Assembly: GCF_904846185.1 (NCBI RefSeq)
Contig: NZ_CAJGZQ010000012.1
Coordinates: 41,087 to 105,086 of the forward strand
Direction: 5' to 3'
DNA: 64,000 nt
Source: Psychrobacter immobilis
GTDB lineage: Bacteria > Pseudomonadota > Gammaproteobacteria > Pseudomonadales > Moraxellaceae
Shown here: one piece after another, positions 9,707 to 18,823 of the stretch
Position numbering within the stretch: position 1 is the stretch's first letter
How the letters are laid out: each line of letters opens with the position of its first letter
Program-made: the position numbers and the translations under genes
Notes under the pieces: model-generated
Seen by the model: only the letters and a program-made list of their open reading frames with translations
Databases searched by the model: none
What the model was told of the DNA's origin: nothing

Positions 9707-11182
9707 ATGCTGGATGAAGCTATGCCTGACACGTCAATTCATGCACCGACCAATATCATTTATACAGGCGTTTCTGGTACGGGGAAAACCTATCGACTGT
9801 TACAAATTGCTAAGCGATATACTGACTATCTGCCGAGAGCCGATGAGGCAGATTTGTTGGGGCAGCTATTGCAAGAGCTTAGCTGGCGTGAAATCGTATG
9901 CTTGGTGCTTTTGGATTTTCAGTCTAAACACCAAGACTTGGTAAAAGTGCCTGAAATCGTCAATCATGCGTTCTTTGTCGCGAAAGCGGCGCAGAATGCA
10001 CGCGAAAAAAACTTAAGCAATACGGCTTGGTCTGTCCTTCAAATGCATAGCCCTACCAATTCAAAAACTGTGACTTATAAAAACCGTGCCAGCCAAGCCT
10101 ATTTTGATAAAGATGAGGGCGGTGCGTGGTATTTGCTGCCAGAAAGCTTTGAGTTATTAACAGAGCTATCGCAGCAACTTGCCGAATTTCAGCAAGCGCA
10201 GCGTGATAACAGTGTCAACCAAAGCCAAGCTAATCCAAATCAAGGTTTTAGCCAGCAGCGCTTTACCATGGTTAGCTTCCATCAAGCATATGGCTATGAA
10301 GAGTTTGTCGAAGGCATTCGTCCTGTCATGGCAGCGTCTAATCATACAACAAGTAGCTTATCTCAAATGAATTACGCCATTCAAGATGGTGCATTCTTAA
10401 AATTGTGTCAACGGGCAGCAAATGATCCAGAGCAGCGTTATGCCATCTTAATTGATGAGATCAATCGCGCCAACGTGTCACGAGTATTTGGCGAGCTGCT
10501 CAGTCTAATTGAGCCAGACAAAAGGGCTGGCATGACAAACGCGATGACCGTTCATTTGGCCTATTCTGGACGGGCTTTTAGCATCCCTGCCAACATTGAT
10601 ATTTATGCCACGATGAACACCCAAGATCACTCGTTAGCACTACTTGATATGGCATTACGTCGGCGCTTTCGTTTTATCGAATGTCCACCGCAACCCGAGT
10701 TATTACCGGTGATTCATGTGCCTCAAAACTTAGAAACTGACAGTCCAGCAGCAACGATAGATTTGGCAAAGCTATTAACCGGTTTGAATAATCGCATCAC
10801 GCAAACATTGGGAATGGAAGCGCAATTGGGTCATGCTTTTTTATGGTCAGTGACGAATCTTGGACAATTGCAAGCGGTGTTGGTCGAACAAATCATTCCG
10901 CAGTTAATGCAAGCGACGGGTGGGCAAGAGGGTACTTTGCAATATATTTTTAGAGATGAGCAGCAGCCACTGCGCACGCAGTTTATTCATGATAGTCATG
11001 CATTCATTAATGACAGTGTGAATGACCAAGTGAATGCTAATAGTCAAAATCCGCTGTTTACTGGTCAAAATGCATTTTTCGGTCAGTCTATGAGCACCGC
11101 TGGCTATAGGATAAATACTGACCTCATCGCGAGAGTAGGCGAGTTTGCCAAACCCACTGTCTATCAACGTTTATATCCATAA
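9707..11182 (+). CDS. mcrB: McrB-like AAA+ GTPase/ATPase of a modification-dependent restriction system
   Basis: McrB is the nucleotide-driven motor of McrBC type IV restriction, which cleaves modified DNA with McrC. Walker A (GVSGTGKT) is at residues 21-28, Walker B ILIDEINRAN at 247-256, and sensor motif MNTQDHSLALLD with the arginine cluster RRR at 303-320. The McrB-specific block FHQAYGYEEFVEG is at 191-203. There is no N-terminal DNA-recognition domain. Instead ~155 residues separate Walker A from that block; part of this (about 53-145) reads like a compact winged-helix module. The start may be the second ATG (9722), which has GGATG upstream. It is followed 12 nt later by mcrC. Confidence 0.85.
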   Translation: MLDEAMPDTSIHAPTNIIYTGVSGTGKTYRLLQIAKRYTDYLPRADEADLLGQLLQELSWREIVCLVLLDFQSKHQDLVKVPEIVNHAFFVAKAAQNAREKNLSNTAWSVLQMHSPTNSKTVTYKNRASQAYFDKDEGGAWYLLPESFELLTELSQQLAEFQQAQRDNSVNQSQANPNQGFSQQRFTMVSFHQAYGYEEFVEGIRPVMAASNHTTSSLSQMNYAIQDGAFLKLCQRAANDPEQRYAILIDEINRANVSRVFGELLSLIEPDKRAGMTNAMTVHLAYSGRAFSIPANIDIYATMNTQDHSLALLDMALRRRFRFIECPPQPELLPVIHVPQNLETDSPAATIDLAKLLTGLNNRITQTLGMEAQLGHAFLWSVTNLGQLQAVLVEQIIPQLMQATGGQEGTLQYIFRDEQQPLRTQFIHDSHAFINDSVNDQVNANSQNPLFTGQNAFFGQSMSTAGYRINTDLIARVGEFAKPTVYQRLYP

Positions 11183-11194
11183 AGGTGCTCAGCG

Positions 11195-12790
11195 TTGATA
11201 AATAATAGCTTCAGTCATAAACTCATAGCCAATAATATTGATAGTGCCAATGTTAATGCGTTTGATGTAAATACCATCACTGTGTTTGAACACCAGCGTT
11301 TAACAGCGCATGACTTCTTACGGGTATCTGATTTCCATTGGTTGATGGCGCAAGAGTTTGCGGTATTTAGCATTGAGCGCAGACAGGGACAATGGCAGTT
11401 AAAAGTCGGACATTATATAGGGGTTATTTTACTGCCCAGCGGCATGATGCTTGAGATTTTACCCAAACTCGCGGCAAAAACTTCTAGCGATCAAGTCGCG
11501 CAGCAATCATACCTTTCACAGAATGCTAGTCATCGCCATGCCAGTCATCGCCCCGATATCAGGCAAGCTCGCCAATGGGTGCAGGGCATGCTATCGGATT
11601 TGACCAATAGCAGTCATGCCAAAAACAAGTTACCCAATACAAAAAATCTAGGTCAATTTAGCAGTCAATTGTCGCCGCTATCGATAGCTGTACTGCCATT
11701 GTCAGACTGGCTTATCACGCAGTTTTTGCAGCGGCTGGCTCATTATCGACCAAGCAAACACTATCAGACGCAGGTCGATAATCAAGCATCGCTACAAGGT
11801 CGACTGCTCATCAAAGAACAATTGCGCCACAACAGCATGCAGCCGCATAAGTTTGTCTGTGAGAGCAGTATACTGAGCCAAGACATGCTAGGTAATCGGC
11901 TGATTAAGAGCACGTTGATTTTGCTGACACCTTTATTTTTTCAATCAACGTTATCGAAAGCAAATGCGCCTAAATTTTTGCAGGCTTGGCAGCGAGTAGC
12001 GGCGTTGAGTTATCAAGAGCTGACACAGTTAGAGTCGATATACAAGCAAGCCAAGCGTCAGTTAGCCGCTCAACCGCTTCGAGCACCGCAACTACAAGCT
12101 GCTCAGCAGTTGTTAGATATGGCTTATTGGTTACTAAGGCAGTCCAATGTGACAACAGGTAATGGTATTGCGCCAAATAAACCATTCAAGCAAAATCTGT
12201 CGTCTCCGCGTTTATGCTTGCTGATTGATATGAATCAAGCCTTTGAACAATGGGCAAGTATGCGCATTGCCTCGATGTTTCAGCAAGTGAGTCAACAATA
12301 TCAGCCGTTATATCAAACGCAAAGTATCTGGCTAACGGATGCAGAAGGGCGCGCATGTTTGTCCATACGGCCTGATTTGCTCATATATAAAACTGATGCT
12401 GATGATAATTGTCAAAATCAGAGTAGCACTGCGGTTATTGAAGCTAGAGAAAAAGGTCACTATAGCCATGTCATCGATATTAAATGGAAGCATTTATCGC
12501 AGACAGCCAGCATTAGTGCCAGCGATGCTTATCAACTGATGAGTTACGCTCAGGCCTATCAAGCAGGGCAGGTGTGGCTGGTTTATCCAGTACAAGATAA
12601 TGAGCGGTTGCCAGTTGCGCTCAGCCAACAAGTGCATGGTTATAAAAAAACTGATGGCGCTAACAACCATGATAATAGCAATAATGCTACTGATGAAAAA
12701 GTGAGTCCTGCGCCATTGTGGCTCGTACCATTCAATGTTCTTACTGGTACGATAAACGGCAGCTTGCTTCCTGGTAGGAATAGAGTATAA
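11195..12790 (+). CDS. mcrC: McrC-like PD-(D/E)xK nuclease subunit
   Basis: McrC supplies the nuclease of McrBC systems and stimulates McrB. The McrC N-domain signature is seen at about residues 29-92 (VFEHQRL...VGHYIGVILLPSGMMLEILPKL). A PD-(D/E)xK core follows, with RPDLLI at 392-397 and DIKWK at 428-432, then the family motif DAYQLMSYAQAY at 444-455. At 531 aa it is larger than E. coli McrC (~350), with a Gln/Ser/His-rich middle. The start is TTG 11195, supported by AAAGG overlapping the mcrB stop. The two genes form an operon. Confidence 0.85.
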   Translation: MINNSFSHKLIANNIDSANVNAFDVNTITVFEHQRLTAHDFLRVSDFHWLMAQEFAVFSIERRQGQWQLKVGHYIGVILLPSGMMLEILPKLAAKTSSDQVAQQSYLSQNASHRHASHRPDIRQARQWVQGMLSDLTNSSHAKNKLPNTKNLGQFSSQLSPLSIAVLPLSDWLITQFLQRLAHYRPSKHYQTQVDNQASLQGRLLIKEQLRHNSMQPHKFVCESSILSQDMLGNRLIKSTLILLTPLFFQSTLSKANAPKFLQAWQRVAALSYQELTQLESIYKQAKRQLAAQPLRAPQLQAAQQLLDMAYWLLRQSNVTTGNGIAPNKPFKQNLSSPRLCLLIDMNQAFEQWASMRIASMFQQVSQQYQPLYQTQSIWLTDAEGRACLSIRPDLLIYKTDADDNCQNQSSTAVIEAREKGHYSHVIDIKWKHLSQTASISASDAYQLMSYAQAYQAGQVWLVYPVQDNERLPVALSQQVHGYKKTDGANNHDNSNNATDEKVSPAPLWLVPFNVLTGTINGSLLPGRNRV

Positions 12791-12800
12791 TGAGCGCTGT

Positions 12801-12876
12801 CGATGAGTAAGTAGCACTTAGCATCGTGGAGAAAAGGATTTATCATAGTGGTTTTTATGATAAATGAGCGTTTTTT
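12801..12876 (+). terminator. Structured terminator region after mcrC
   Basis: Two hairpins follow mcrC: one at 12801-12826 (CGATG and TAAGT arms with a small bulge) and a perfect 10-bp stem pairing 12838-12847 with 12856-12865. Six T follow five bases later. Confidence 0.55.
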
Positions 12877-12917
12877 AAGTAATTTAGCAGTTTTTTTAAA
12901 TTAATTAAAAATAGGTG

Positions 12918-12946
12918 TTGACACCATCGGCTTTTCCCCTTAATAT
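12918..12946 (+). promoter_or_regulatory. Sigma-70 promoter of the tRNA cluster
   Basis: The -35 is a perfect TTGACA at 12918-12923, and TAATAT lies at 12941-12946 after exactly 17 bp. The tRNA-Pro gene begins about 88 nt downstream of the -10. Confidence 0.85.
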
Positions 12947-13033
12947 GTGCACCTCGATAGCAAGGAACGTTAACAAGTTAGTGGCATTGCCAACAACGAG
13001 TTAATCAACAAACTATCGTGATAATAGAAATTT

Positions 13034-13110
<77 letters not shown>

Positions 13111-13120
13111 TCTATTTTTA

Positions 13121-13142
13121 AGAGCCTTACAGGCTTTTTTTT
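13121..13142 (+). terminator. Short intrinsic terminator after tRNA-Pro
   Basis: A 5-bp AGCCT/AGGCT stem with a 3-nt loop is followed by eight consecutive T (counting the last stem base). It is short but well placed. Some read-through to the next tRNAs is possible. Confidence 0.6.
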
Positions 13143-13206
13143 ATGTATAATGGTTTAGTTTCTGATATATTTAAAACTTGCTTTAGTATATAAAAGTCCT
13201 CTAAGA

Positions 13207-13283
13207 GCGCCTGTAGCTCAGCTGGATAGAGCATCTCCCTTCTAAGGAGGTGGCCGCAGGTTCGAATCCTGCCAGGCGCACCA
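13207..13283 (+). tRNA. tRNA-Arg (anticodon UCU)
   Basis: The 77-nt gene has a GCGCCTG acceptor arm, an anticodon loop CTTCTAA reading AGA/AGG codons, the TTCGAAT T-loop and an encoded CCA. Its layout follows E. coli argU. Confidence 0.97.
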
Positions 13284-13321
13284 TTTAGCCTGCAAATCTT
13301 GCCTCATCAGGCAATAGTTAT

Positions 13322-13398
13322 GGCGGTTGTAGCTCAGTTGGTAGAGCCCCGGGTTGTGATCTCGGTTGTCGTGGGTTCGAGTCCCATCAGTCGCCCCA
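13322..13398 (+). tRNA. tRNA-His (anticodon GUG)
   Basis: The 77-nt gene has the extra 5' G typical of tRNA-His, an anticodon loop TTGTGAT, the T-arm GTGGGTTCGAGTCCCAT and an encoded CCA. Confidence 0.97.
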
Positions 13399-13468
13399 TA
13401 TTTTATTCTGCATTATCCTCTTCTTGTTCTACCTCATTATAAAAACCTTATTCTAAATAATAATACTT

Positions 13469-13488
13469 GCCATGTTTGGCTTTTTTTT
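13469..13488 (+). terminator. Weak terminator after tRNA-His
   Basis: A GCCA/TGGC 4-bp stem with a TGTT loop is followed by eight T. The T-run is strong and the stem short. It lies 70 nt past tRNA-His. Confidence 0.45.
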
Positions 13489-13652
13489 GTGCCTGTATGA
13501 TTGGTTTTAACCTATCTTACCCCCTGGGATTAAAATTTGTAGACTTATCAGCCCTTTGATTGTCTATTGGTTTACTGGCCTTTTGTCTCATTTATTTTTA
13601 TTATGGGTTCTCTTTTGAGACGCTCGCTATCTCTGTACGTGCCTTAAACCTG

Positions 13653-13692
13653 CTTTGTTATTCTTTAACAGCCTTTGTATAGAATAACAAAG
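13653..13692. repeat. Perfect 12-bp inverted repeat in the gap before the AraC gene
   Basis: CTTTGTTATTCT at 13653-13664 pairs exactly with AGAATAACAAAG at 13681-13692 across a 16-nt loop. There is no T-run. It lies 224 nt upstream of the AraC-family start, in a 517-nt gap (13399-13915) that holds no recognisable gene. It may be an operator or an RNA hairpin. Confidence 0.75.
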
Positions 13693-13915
13693 GCAACGCT
13701 TTTAGTAATGCATCATGATAAGGTTTTAAAGCCCGTTGATATATTAGGTCATCCATTAAGAAGTGATCCATTGAAGATGATGCAGGTGTTCAGAAAGTCA
13801 AAGGTCAGTTAAAAAATATATTGAATAGATTAAGTAAGCCTAAGACTGTAGTAGGGATGTGAGTGCTTGTCTGAGATGCGCTGCTATGGATCTTATATTA
13901 TTGAGGAAGTGATTA

Positions 13916-14851
13916 ATGGACGCATTGAGCGTATTGCTACAAAACGTACATTTGTTTGAAACCAAGTATTATCGTTTGAATGGGACTGGTAATTGGTCTT
14001 ATTCCATCACTAGACAAGATACGATTTTATTTTATTTAGTGATGTCTGGGAGCTTTTGTATCGACGTCGGCAATGGTTTGCGACAGGCTCACGCAGGCGA
14101 TATGATTATGATTCCCAGTGCTCATAAGCATGTGAGCTATGCCTTAGATCATAATGGTGACGATGCGCTACCGCTGGATGAGTTGTTGACTCATTGTAAG
14201 GAAAACACCCTTGATATCGATGGCAACGGTGATCCTAACTCGTCTTTGATATTGATTGAATGCAAGTATGACAAAGAAATGATACGTCCTTTGTTGTCTG
14301 TGCTGCCTGCGATTTTGCCTGAAATCAATGATGAGACTGACGGTAGGTTTGAGGTCATTGATGTCGAGATTAAGCTGCTGACCTTAGAAGCTGAGCGTGA
14401 GCGCATGGGCAAGACCGCGATCATTAATCATTGGGCAAGTATTATGATGATTGAATGTTTGCGGGTTTATATTGAAAGTTTGCCTGAGGCCACAGAAAAT
14501 TGGCTAAAAGCTATGAAAGATCCGTTTTTGACCAAGGCGTTAGCAGCGATGCATCAAGCGCCCAATCAAAACTGGACCATTCATAAGCTGGCTGAAGTCG
14601 CAGGAATGTCACGCTCAAGCTTTGCGCAGCGCTTTAAAGATACAGTTGGTATGCCGCCGCTGACCTATCTCATTGATTATCGCTTGCGCTTGGCGGCCCG
14701 TTATCTACGCTTGCAGCAAAACAGTATTGGCCGTATCAGTGAGTTGGTTGGCTATGCGTCAGATTCGACCTTTAGTCAAGCATTTAAGCGCGTTTATGGA
14801 GTATCACCAAAAGCCTATCGCCAACAATATCAACAAGAAAACATCGCATAG
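13916..14851 (+). CDS. AraC-family transcriptional regulator
   Basis: The N-terminal ~190 residues form a cupin-type sensor domain (the AraC_binding/cupin_6 pattern, with an HAGDMIMIPSAHKH turn at 59-72). The C-terminal ~100 residues contain two helix-turn-helix units: WTIHKLAEVAGMSRSSFAQRF, then RISELVGYASDSTFSQAFKRVYGVSPKAYR, the classic AraC signature. GAGGAAG precedes the ATG. The gene is monocistronic with a strong terminator. The effector and targets are unknown. Neighbouring genes on either side are not obvious catabolic targets. Confidence 0.92.
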   Translation: MDALSVLLQNVHLFETKYYRLNGTGNWSYSITRQDTILFYLVMSGSFCIDVGNGLRQAHAGDMIMIPSAHKHVSYALDHNGDDALPLDELLTHCKENTLDIDGNGDPNSSLILIECKYDKEMIRPLLSVLPAILPEINDETDGRFEVIDVEIKLLTLEAERERMGKTAIINHWASIMMIECLRVYIESLPEATENWLKAMKDPFLTKALAAMHQAPNQNWTIHKLAEVAGMSRSSFAQRFKDTVGMPPLTYLIDYRLRLAARYLRLQQNSIGRISELVGYASDSTFSQAFKRVYGVSPKAYRQQYQQENIA

Positions 14852-14870
14852 CGTATCATTAATACACCAT

Positions 14871-14910
14871 AAAAGCGTTAAGGTTGCCATTAGGCCCTTA
14901 ACGCTTTTTT
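14871..14910 (+). terminator. Intrinsic terminator of the AraC gene
   Basis: A perfect 13-bp stem pairs 14871-14883 with 14896-14908 around a 12-nt loop and ends in a T-run, 20 nt after the stop codon. Confidence 0.92.
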
Positions 14911-15142
14911 GTTTTCTCATGGTGAAGTATGAGACTTTTATGAAGATATTTCGTCTATGGTTGACAGGCGTTGATAGAGAGTATTTTGACGATGGACAGC
15001 TGACAATGTGCTTGTGTTCAGGTACTATGGAATAATGAGTCATCTAGGCGCAAACGCTTGTTTTTAGCGTAAGATATGTCACTGTATGGTGGTCAGATCG
15101 TTTGTTCTAAATGATATTTATTTTTGCTGCTGATGGTATGTT

Positions 15143-16195
15143 ATGACTGAACCGACCGCAAAGCCACGCGCAGGAGCCAATAGCCAACAAGGCTCAGCTG
15201 TGTCCGCTAAAAAACAAAGCAATATGAATCCAAGCAACGTCAAGCATGGTCAAAAAGACAAGGCGGGTGCGACACCTGACAAAGCGATGTTATTGGCACT
15301 GTTTACGCTGCCAGATATTGAAGAGGCAGTTGTTAAAGAGGTCGTTAAAGTCGCCGCTGATGAGTTGTCTAATACCCATAGCGTGATGCAACAGCCTGCT
15401 ACTAGCGAGATCAATATTGCCGAGCAGCGTGTGGCACTGTATCGTACTCAGCATGAGCGTACGCGATTATTATATATGGCATCCGCTGCCACGCGACCTA
15501 CTTATTTGGTACAAACGCTCAAATCACAATTCGCAGAACATCAGCAATACTTGCTGGCACAGCAGCTTGATAAACGCGGCTTGATGGATACCGATGGATT
15601 AGAGCGTCTTTGGCAGCAGCTGCATGTGGTCGATGACATCATCGCTGATATTGTCCGTCATATGCCAGCTCAGCAGCCAGCAGGTTGGCAATTGACCACT
15701 CAGGATGGGCGAAATCCGCTATGCTTTGCCACCGTTGGCAAATTAAAGAACAGTAAGCCTATTCGTGATCAAGGCAGTCTAAATAGCTATGTACTTGGGC
15801 ACTTCGGTGTGAGTAGTTTTACCTATGACCGCGGCTATTATATTGGACATGTCGTTGGCTACTTATTCAGCTGTTATTTTTGTGCCCATCTATCTATTAG
15901 CTATGGTGTTACGGCACTTGGTTCGCAGGTTATAGCTGATTACGATTATGCCAGTCTTGAGACGCCATACATGGTTAGACTGCTACAAGGGCTGGATGGC
16001 TACTGTAAAAAACGTATTTATCAGTTGGCAGTTATCTGTGCACGATTGAGTGTCTTTGCCAGTGACAAGCGTATCGAGAGAATGCTCATTGCTGAGGTCA
16101 ACGACTTCGATAAAAAACTGCAGCAGCAGCACTTAGATGTTTTGTTATTGCAAGGTTTGATGCCAGACAGTAGCGATTCTACGCCGCTTTTTTAA
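15143..16195 (+). CDS. Uncharacterised protein upstream of gspF
   Basis: I do not recognise this 350-aa protein. The first ~45 residues are polar and disordered-looking (Gln/Lys/Ser/Ala-rich), with no signal peptide. The rest reads as a mostly helical globular domain with several aromatic-rich segments. One hydrophobic stretch near residues 227-255 is Cys/Tyr-rich rather than a clean membrane helix. Codon use resembles the neighbours. It lies 81 nt before gspF in the same orientation, so a link to secretion is possible but unproven. A weak -35-like TTGACA at 14961 may serve it. Confidence 0.75.
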   Translation: MTEPTAKPRAGANSQQGSAVSAKKQSNMNPSNVKHGQKDKAGATPDKAMLLALFTLPDIEEAVVKEVVKVAADELSNTHSVMQQPATSEINIAEQRVALYRTQHERTRLLYMASAATRPTYLVQTLKSQFAEHQQYLLAQQLDKRGLMDTDGLERLWQQLHVVDDIIADIVRHMPAQQPAGWQLTTQDGRNPLCFATVGKLKNSKPIRDQGSLNSYVLGHFGVSSFTYDRGYYIGHVVGYLFSCYFCAHLSISYGVTALGSQVIADYDYASLETPYMVRLLQGLDGYCKKRIYQLAVICARLSVFASDKRIERMLIAEVNDFDKKLQQQHLDVLLLQGLMPDSSDSTPLF

Positions 16196-16276
16196 GCCAT
16201 TAAATCTCGATAGACCTCCTTTATAAGTCCTTGTTTATTACCTTTTCTTATTGACCACTTTAGGATATTCGCTGCT

Positions 16277-17479
16277 ATGCCCGCTTATCATTATAAAGCG
16301 TTAGATGACCATGGCAGTGTGCAAAAAGGCTTGCTCGAAGGTGATTCTGCTCGACAAGTTCGCCAGCAGCTGCGTGATAAACAATGGACGCCCGTTGAAG
16401 TCAGTGCCGTCAATGATAGACAAAACCAGAATAAAAACCGCTATAAAAAACCGTCTGCTTACGAGTTGGCATTGCTGACCCGTCAATTGTCGGTATTATT
16501 GGCAGCGGGTATTCCGTTAGAGGAAACGCTTGCCGCCGTCGCCAAACAATCACCAAAAACCCATATTAAATCTCTCATGCTTGCCGTGCGCTCGCATGTA
16601 TTAGAGGGTTTGAGCTTGGCGCGAGCATTGCAGCAAGCCGCCAGTTTTCCACCACTATATATCGCGACCATTGCGGCAGGAGAAAAGTCAGGTCACTTGG
16701 ATTTAATCTTGAACCAGTTGGCAGATTACACCGAAAACCGCTTTGCATTGCAAAAGAAAATCCAAGGCGCGATGGTTTATCCGATTGTACTGATGGTGAT
16801 GGCAGTCGGCGTGATTATGGGCTTGATGAGTTTTGTGGTGCCCAAAATTGTCAAAGTGTTTGAGCAATCTGAGCAAGCGCTACCGCTCATTACCCAAATT
16901 GTTCTTAGCCTATCTAACCTCATTACACAGTGGTGGTGGCTGATGCTGCTAGTATTGGCCGGAACGGCGTTTTTGTTTTATCGTTTCGCGCAGACGCAAG
17001 CGGGTAAGTTAGCGATAGACAGCATCGTGCTAAGATTACCGATATTGGCGCGGTTATCAAAAGGGCTGAATGCAGCACGTTTTGCCAGTACATTGGCGAT
17101 ATTGGTACGCTCAGGGGTGCCGTTGATTGAGGCATTGCATATTGGTGCGGCGGTGACGACCAATTTACACATTCAAAAAACTATTATCACTGCAGCTGAT
17201 AGGGTGACGGAAGGCTCAAGTTTATCGAGTCAATTAGAAAAGTCCAGTTACTTTCCGCCGATGATGGTGCAAATGATTAAAAGTGGCGAAAACTCAGGCG
17301 AGCTTGAAAACATGCTCAGCCGTGCCGCCAATATGCAGGAAGCAGAAGCCACCAACTTTATCAGTACCTTATTGTCGCTACTTGAGCCGTTGATGCTAGT
17401 GCTGATGGGCGTGGTAGTCATGATTATCGTGATGGCAGTGATGCTGCCGATTGTAAATATGAATGATCTAGCAGGATAA
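16277..17479 (+). CDS. gspF: Type II secretion inner-membrane platform protein GspF
   Basis: GspF is the polytopic platform protein that couples the GspE ATPase to pseudopilus assembly. Two repeated GspF domains are seen (about residues 65-190 and 270-390), each with the LTRQLSVLLAAGIPLEE-like or FASTLAILVRSGVPLIEAL-like opening. There are three membrane helices, near 165-190, 215-235 and 370-395. At 400 aa it is standard. The N-terminal MPAYHYKALD is typical of GspF. The closely related PilC is the main alternative, but proximity to gspG favours GspF. Confidence 0.87.
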   Translation: MPAYHYKALDDHGSVQKGLLEGDSARQVRQQLRDKQWTPVEVSAVNDRQNQNKNRYKKPSAYELALLTRQLSVLLAAGIPLEETLAAVAKQSPKTHIKSLMLAVRSHVLEGLSLARALQQAASFPPLYIATIAAGEKSGHLDLILNQLADYTENRFALQKKIQGAMVYPIVLMVMAVGVIMGLMSFVVPKIVKVFEQSEQALPLITQIVLSLSNLITQWWWLMLLVLAGTAFLFYRFAQTQAGKLAIDSIVLRLPILARLSKGLNAARFASTLAILVRSGVPLIEALHIGAAVTTNLHIQKTIITAADRVTEGSSLSSQLEKSSYFPPMMVQMIKSGENSGELENMLSRAANMQEAEATNFISTLLSLLEPLMLVLMGVVVMIIVMAVMLPIVNMNDLAG

Positions 17480-17743
17480 TAAATACTCAAATCTTCTGAA
17501 CTTGTGTGCCTCCCGCTCACATTTTTATTGTAGCCATCTTACTAAATATTACGCTAGCTTTCTTAAGATTTGCTTACTGTTGTAGATTGTTGACTGAGCC
17601 AGGTTTTTACTAGGGTAAAGCCAGCCATCAAGCTATAGTAAGCGTCAGTCAAAAGTTATCCTTATAAATATCACTTATCATGCTGTGCTTCAATATTGAT
17701 GCTTATAAAAGTCAAGGTTCATAACAATATACTTGCGGCGCTA

Positions 17744-17913
17744 GGGCGTGTCCTCATTTTAAAAATGGTGACAAAAATGAGATAAATGGCCGTCAAACAA
17801 GGAAAGTAGCGCAAATAATATCGAGATATTAAGAAGCTATTTGACGATGTTTGGCAAAATTTAGCTATTTTTAGGCCATTTAGAAAGTAAACGATTGAAT
17901 TGAGGACACGCCC
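17744..17913. mobile_element. MITE-like element related to the IS at the window end
   Basis: This 170-bp element has terminal inverted repeats starting GGGCGTGTCCTCA at both ends (13 bp perfect). It is flanked by CTAG on both sides if the outermost G/C is counted in the duplication (TA if not). It encodes no protein, and internal inverted segments (AATGGCC...GGCCATT) suggest a foldback. Its right end matches the IS end at 63859 in 17 of 18 positions, so it is probably mobilised by that IS5-type transposase. It sits in the 508-nt gap between gspF and gspG. Confidence 0.87.
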
Positions 17914-18140
17914 TAGATAAAAATAAAATCATGGTTTATAGTGATAATCGTTTCAGTGCTCATTAATACGACTATCATTAATGTTAATTGAACGCCACTT
18001 TTCCTATTTACATCACCCTGATGCCAAAAGCGATGACAAAAGCGATGACTATAATTGACAAAATTCAAGTAACTACTATGCCAACAAGTGCTATGAGTGC
18101 CAACAAGCCAGCTCCTACGAGAGCCAGTCAGCCACTGCCT

Positions 18141-18560
18141 ATGCGTAATAAACAGTCTGGATTTACTCTGATCGAGATCATGGTCGTGATTGTAATCTTG
18201 GCAATTCTTGCAGGCTTGGTTGTCCCTAAAGTGGTGGGACAAAGTGATAAAGCTCGTGTCAAGACCACTGAAACAGCGCTTGCTACAGTATCCAACGCCC
18301 TTGATATGTATAAGGTTGATAATTCGCGCTATCCGACTACCGCACAAGGTCTAGAAGCATTAACCACACCGCCAGCAGAGGCCAAAAACTACCCAGATGG
18401 TGGTTATATCAAAGGCGGCTATCCAACAGATGGCTGGGAAAATGAGATGCAATATGTCGCCCCAGGCAGTGAAGGTCGTCCTTATGATTTATTCTCGCTG
18501 GGTGCAGATGGCCAGCAAGGCGGCGAAGGTCAAGATGCTGATCTTTATGCTCAATTATAA
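18141..18560 (+). CDS. gspG: Type II secretion major pseudopilin GspG
   Basis: GspG is the main subunit of the T2SS pseudopilus. The prepilin site G|FTLIEIMVVIVILAILAG with Glu5 is intact, and the calcium-site region and C-terminal D-G-W/DLFSLGADG motifs of GspG are present. The protein ends DADLYAQL. ATG 18141 gives a 7-residue leader (MRNKQSG), the commonest length, but upstream in-frame ATGs (18078, 18021, 17988) are open and none has a clear Shine-Dalgarno. The MITE separates it from gspF. Confidence 0.88.
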   Translation: MRNKQSGFTLIEIMVVIVILAILAGLVVPKVVGQSDKARVKTTETALATVSNALDMYKVDNSRYPTTAQGLEALTTPPAEAKNYPDGGYIKGGYPTDGWENEMQYVAPGSEGRPYDLFSLGADGQQGGEGQDADLYAQL

Positions 18561-18650
18561 GTATTAGCTTGATGAGCAGTTAAAATATGGGTAGCTAACG
18601 ATCCCTTACTCCATAGTATGTTTATTGGTGACGGTCGCTCTAATGCTCTT

Positions 18651-18690
18651 AAATATCAACCAATAAGACCTTATTGGTTGATATTTTTAT
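18651..18690 (+). terminator. Intrinsic terminator after gspG
   Basis: A perfect 16-bp stem pairs 18651-18666 with 18671-18686 around a GACC loop. The T-rich 3' arm continues into TTAT. It lies about 90 nt past the gspG stop. Confidence 0.85.
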
Positions 18691-18823
18691 ATCAGTAAAT
18701 AAATGGCGTGGCATTCCATAGGTAGTGTCAAACCATCCATTTTTCCAACAATCTATACGTTTGATACCAGTCATATCGCCCCGCTTATTTGTCATTAAAA
18801 TCAGCCAGTAGAGGTCATTGCTC

